A stretch of 40,406 bases of DNA from Acanthaster planci (taxonomy: Eukaryota > Echinodermata > Asteroidea > Valvatida > Acanthasteridae), in the NCBI RefSeq assembly GCF_001949145.1, contig NW_019091416.1:1732987-1773392 (forward strand), read 5' to 3'. Position numbers and translations under genes: made by a program. Below, piece by piece: positions 13,301 to 19,300 of the stretch. Numbering within the stretch: the first letter of the stretch is position 1; each line of letters begins with the position of its first letter. Under the pieces are notes generated by a model. That model was not told the DNA's origin and did not search any database. It was given only the letters and a program-made list of their open reading frames with translations.

Positions 13301-16300
13301 CAAACCCCTGCATACCGTGCCAGGTGTATTCCTTTTTACCTGCAATTACTTTGAATTCATCTAAAGTCTGGGGGCAGTTGGCTGCAATCGAGTACATCGG
13401 ACTGATACTGGGCACAACCCGAGAGGTGTCCCCAAAATCAGTCGCTACCAGCGCCCTGTTTGGTTGGCCATTTTTGGGCTCAAGCCCTAGCTCCACGGCG
13501 TGCTTCTCGTACAGGGTGGCCAAGATGTCATTAGTCAGCAGTCTGGAATGCGTGGTTCCATCTTCCACAGTGCCCTCCAAGTGAGCATGCCAGTGAATGG
13601 TAAAATTAAAGTCTGACTTTTTGAGAAACGTTTCGCAATAACATACTTACCTTGACCAAATCTGAGCTAACATGGGTTTCGAGAAATGAATCTATACTTG
13701 AAGAACTGCATACATGTTCATAATGTGTCTGTTAGATACTGGGGGAATATTCGGAATGTTTGTGCCAACCCGGTGAGCGAAGTAAAGCACTCTGTGTCTT
13801 TAACGCAATTGCTTCTTTTAACCGGGTGTAAAACTGCAATAGTAGAGTTGGTCATTGTTGAGTTGATGCTGGATAGTGTCTGGCTGTATGAGCAGGCATG
13901 AACTGGAGTGCTGGAAATGTTCCGAACGTCTGAAAATCTGAGCTACCTGAGGCTTGAGTAAAGCCATGCGAGTGATTTGCGGCCTCGGTGCAAATGCTGT
14001 AAGAAGGATGGATTCCTGGCAGTACGTACGAAACGTTCCCAAAGTCAGTGGACCCACATGGTGTGGATAACACGGATGGATCGATGGGAAAATCTGGCAC
14101 AATTTCATAAACATATTTCTCATAGAGTGAACTAAGGCCGCTATTTTGGTTGATGTTGGCATAACCTTCACGTAAGTTAACATCCACCTGAAATTTTTGA
14201 CACAGTTTAAGACATGTAATTAGAAATTCTGATGTAATTTTATGAACGTATGGTATCTAGAGTAGGCAATACTTGAATAAAAGTCGTCTCGATTCAAACA
14301 GATCTGATTATGATGAAACTTGGATAAGATCTGGCCCAAGTTTTAGCAAAAAATGTAATGGAGATTTGACCCTCCCCCCAAAAAACACGTGTGTGCCACT
14401 GCTTAAGTTTAAGACTGTGGTTGTTGCCTGTTAGCTACAATCTGCTCTCTGATCTTCAAAAATGGTGATTCAAACAGTAAAGAACTGTGCTATGCAGAGC
14501 AGGGGCTGTCCTGCACCTCATTTTTCTCATCGGATCTGCTTCACCTGATACAGTATTAAACACTGAGTTCAGCAACGTTTTGTCTAGAAATTGCGACAGA
14601 TTAATGGAAATCACCATATGTGCGCAGTTGTGCAAGCTTTGACTTTGAGTAAGCATTATTTTCATGCATCTCCTATTTTAATCAAGCAGCTACTTCAAAA
14701 CTGGGGCCTGGTCTGAACCCCTCAGTCCAGATTTACAGAAAAATTTCAGTTCTAAAAGTACCCAATGCATTGATGGAGAAAAAAAATATTTCTTACCAAA
14801 AAAAATCAGTCTGTAATGAAAATTATTTTCTTCACAAAAATGTTAGCATTTTGACACTTTGCCAGAATTGAACACCAACCTGACATTCCGCTGCCTTGGC
14901 AGCACCTTCTGCACACGCCCTAACTTTCCTCTTCAACACTGAGAGTTCGCCCTCGTCAATGGCTCGCAGATAGTAGGTCAGCTCTGCCTCTTCGGGAATT
15001 ATGTTGGGGGCAGCACCGCCATTGGTGAAAATTCCTACGGATTGAGATGCAAAACACAACGTCAAGTGTAATAGGCCAACGAGGCTATATTGCATTAACA
15101 GAGGAAGCCAGGAATGTATTGGTAACACATCTAAGAAATCAGATGCGCACACTAACTCTATGTGGAGTAGCGAGAGATGGCGTCATTCAAGAAATCTCTC
15201 TCTCGCACGATAGATATCACCTACACTTGCTGCCACAACCTACTCCACATTGCTGCCTCCACCTGGCAAACCTCCCAAAAGTATTCTCCACAATCCCTCA
15301 TTAACAAGGAATCACATATTTTTAAGGGCCATCGATCAAGTCATAAAGACAGAGCTGTATCCTTCTAAAACCTATAAAAACCACAAAAACCTCCAAGTGG
15401 ATTTTTCCAGGATTTTAGGTTAGAGTCTCCACATTAATTTAAAAAATCACTGATTCATAAATACCAAATATCTTTGAGGATTGGAACAATATCCTGGAAT
15501 GTACCTCACACCAGTCAGGAGTAAAAATCTCTTTATCTTCTGATCAAATCAGGCAATTTTCAATGCATGGATAAGTGAAAAAAATGCCGGAAGAGATGAA
15601 AAAATGACAGGGTCAAATTCTATGGACAGCAATGGAAGAGTATTACTTGTTTCAGGGCAGTGTGTTTCTTTTTTGAAAAACACTATGCCTCTTCCAGGAA
15701 TCATGCTAAATGTCAACTTTTTGTCTCTGCAGAGCAGACTGGTAAAAAATGTGACAACAGCATGATTTGAAAGTAAGCAGTGGATGGATCAAGTGGCAAG
15801 CCATTCTGAAAAATATTGCTAACTTTGCACAAATATTTACAGAGCAGATTCCATGAACTCTGCATGCTGGCAAGATTTTAAACTTCACATTGTGAGAAAG
15901 TAAGCTGTGGAAGGATTACATGGTTAAACCAAGGAATGATAATTCTTTTAAATGATAAGACGTTTGGAAAAGAACTGCCAACTTCTTAACAGACTTTTCT
16001 GCAGAGCACGTACCGTGAACCCTGCATGTCGGTTTGATCTGCTGTCTCATGTTACTGATGGCCTGGTAGCACATGACTGCTGCATCCAAGGCATTGTTAC
16101 CATCCCAGGGTGCCGCAGAAGCGTGGGAAGCCTTGCCTTGGAACTTGATAATGACACTGGCGAGAAAATAATTGTATCTAAATTCTTTTGGGAGGCAAGT
16201 TTGAATGTAAACTATGGTTCGACTGCTGGAAAATATCCAGTTTTGTGCATTGTGTATACAGACTACTAAACATTTTAAATTTTTGAATAAAAGTCTCAAT

Positions 16301-19300
16301 CTTTGTATTGGTGTGGTTTTGGTCTTGATTATGGTTTTGGTCTTGATTATGGTTTTGGTCTTGATTTTGGTTTTGGTCTTGGGTTTGATCTTGGTTTTGG
16401 TCTTGATTTTGGTTTTGGTCTTGGTTTTGGTCATGATTTTGGTGTTGGATTTGGTCTTGATTTTGGTCTTGGTTTTGGTCTTGGATCTGGTCTTGATTTT
16501 GGTCTTGGTTTTGGTCTTGATTTTGGTCTTGATTTTGGTCTTGGTTTTGGTCTTGGTTTTGGTCTTGATTTTGGTCTTGATTTTGGTCTTGATTTTGGTC
16601 TTGGTTTTGGTCTTGGATCTGGTCTTGATTTTGGTCTTGGTTTTGGTCTTGATTTTGGTCTCAGTGTTAGTCTCAAGCTTGAACTCCAAGTCTCGGTCTT
16701 GGACAATGGTCACTCTCGATTTCAACACCGCACGCTATGCTGTGGGTTAAATCTGTCATTGTGTTAATGGTCCCTACAGTGTCACAAAATAANNNNNNNN
16801 NNNNNNNNNNNNNNNNNNNNNNNNNNNNNNNNNNNNNNNNNNNNNNNNNNNNNNNNNNNNNNNNNNNNNNNNNNTTGGTTCCCTCTGTACAAAAATTGCC
16901 AATGAAAGCCCGTGGTACTATTGTGACCACAAGCCTGGTTCCAAATGGTTAACGAGACAATTTCATCCATTACTCTGGTGACACTGGTCAAACTCAATAC
17001 CGATACAGTGGAACGTTACTATAATGAACACGACGGGGTCCACACAAAATGTTCAGTATAGCGGTTGTTCTGTTCAGCAATTTTCAGTCACGGGCACACG
17101 CGCCCTTTCTGAACTCCGGTCCATACATGTATAGGCTAAACATTTTCAAACGAGTGCCAGCCCACCCCACAAGAAAAACAAAAAGAAAAGAAAATTCCTG
17201 CATTTTTAATTATATTAATATGCTTTCTTGTTTCCCCATGGGGTACATGTAGTACAGTTACACTGGTTCCTGTTGCTAAAACTGCACTTTAACGAATGAG
17301 CCACAACAGGTACCAATCAAATACTGAAGCAATGGAGGCACTATAATGTACATGTCCAAAGTCAGCAACGAAATGTCAGGCAAGTATTTTCTAAAATTAT
17401 CAAAATGTGTAAGATATTGTGGTGCCGCGCCCCTCTGACGAAGGCGAGGGCGCCCTCCTTCTCGAGGCACGGCGCGCCAGACGGCACGCCGAAGAGTCCT
17501 TGAGCAGCTAGGGACGAGTCTGTTGGAACCGAAGTATACCGTCCCCCAAGAAAGTTGGTCTTCGTCGAGATGATGGCTAATCTGATTGGTCAAAACTTAA
17601 TGACGTAACCCAGACAGACCTGACTTGAAATATACTTCGCCTGGACACCTGACTTATGTACAACAATTAACAAGCGGCTGGTTTATTCATCAACACACTC
17701 AACCAATACACCAGTAGAGGGTGCTATTGACGGGGAGACTGTGTGATTATACCTGACCGGACTTCGCCCAGAGCAGCGAACACCACAATCAATTGTGGGC
17801 ATCCAGTGCTGAATCAGGGACTTTAGCAAGTCTAAGGGGCTTATTGTCAGGGCTGCGCTACACGCAACTCAAGTCACGAGATAGCAATCTGCCCTTGCAT
17901 CGACCGCAAGCTCCTATCAGGAACTATACCGCACCACCAATCAGCCCCTCAACCTACCGAGCCCCTCAACGACACATGCACCACTCGGACTTAGGCACAG
18001 TCACATTAGGCTAGGTGACTTTAACCCTTGCACAGGATTCGCGACCCTTACCTCAGGATCAGCCCTTAATCAGGACGACTAGGCCTAGCCTGCGTGCGTG
18101 TTTTATAGCCTTCGCTCTGCTGTGACCACGCCTGCGCACGCACTCACGTGACCAAGCAGTGACTTCCGCTGCCCTATCGCACAACACACAAGGCGGAGCC
18201 TATGCGCTGCACTTGCTTAACACACAGCTATGCGCGCCTAACATCTGCCTTTGTTACTGGGCAGAGCGCCATCTATAACTTTGCACCGCGCCTCGTGACT
18301 TGCGCCCTCTGTCACGTCACAATATTTACCACAAATTTCTTTGAGTCAAGTAACAGATGGTAGTGTTTGTCAGTGCTGTAGTCAAGACATCACAAGACCA
18401 GTCACAAGACCAGACACAAGTAAAAGGGTGAACAATGACAAAGGAATGCTTTGTTTTTGCAGTTCACATGAATAGACCAAAGGTCTTGTGTGGTCTTAGC
18501 TGGTCTGAACTACAACACTGGTGTTTGCACATTTGTTTAAATGTGGCATGTGGCAGTATGCAATATTCATTGCGCTAATAATACAGATTGCGCAACTTGC
18601 TAGCCGTTGTTCTGTCGTGAGTGCGATTTTTGCCAACTTCGAACTATTTATCATCAGTTCTAAATGTTCTATTTTGTATTATTCAAAACAAATTTGTAAT
18701 GTTCAGTAAAAGCGTATAGAAAATTCGGGAGCCAAGGGGGGGTGTTTGGTACACCCGAATGTTCGGTATAGCAGTGCTCGTTATAATGATGTTCTACTGT
18801 AGTTGTTGTTCTTACTTGCTCATAGATTGAAAGAGAGCTCAGCAAAATAATGCCCAGGGACTTTAGATGAGTTGAAATCAGGTGACAAATTAAAGATTAA
18901 TTTCATATCAATAAAAAGTCACCTCAAGTTTTTAGCCAAAATACAAATAAATTCCTGAAAATATCAGAAGAACTCTGAAATCAAAAAGCAGAATCAAACG
19001 TGGCACTCCTGTGACAAAGTCATTCAAAACAATTTATCAAAATTAGCCTTACGTTGTCATTGACAAAGCGATGGGGCGGGGTACGTTGTATCGGTAGGGG
19101 TGGGCCATCATGGCCACAGCAATGCCAGTGAAAGCATTGGCCTTGATGAGAAGTCTCTTGCCGCCACCCCCCTCTTCAGCTGGTGTCCCCAACACGGTCA
19201 CCTGAGAGTAAGCCAGAAAAGAAAAGTGAGTACGCTGTCTTTCCTTTCCAAGATGGAGATGGCCTGAAAAATAATGTAAACAGAAGCTTGGGAACAACAT

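Noticed and set aside
5755-14187. Six separate PM20D2 pseudogenes or a gene cluster
   Set aside because: Only one exon corresponding to the C-terminus (4201-4352) and one intact set of upstream exons (14880-21925) were found, and all six copies keep the same phases; one gene with repeated exons is simpler.
15916-16767. Long Lys/Thr-rich, Gly/Phe/Leu-rich and Leu/Val-rich open frames
   Set aside because: They arise from the 12-bp tandem repeat read on both strands; no gene family and no splice context.
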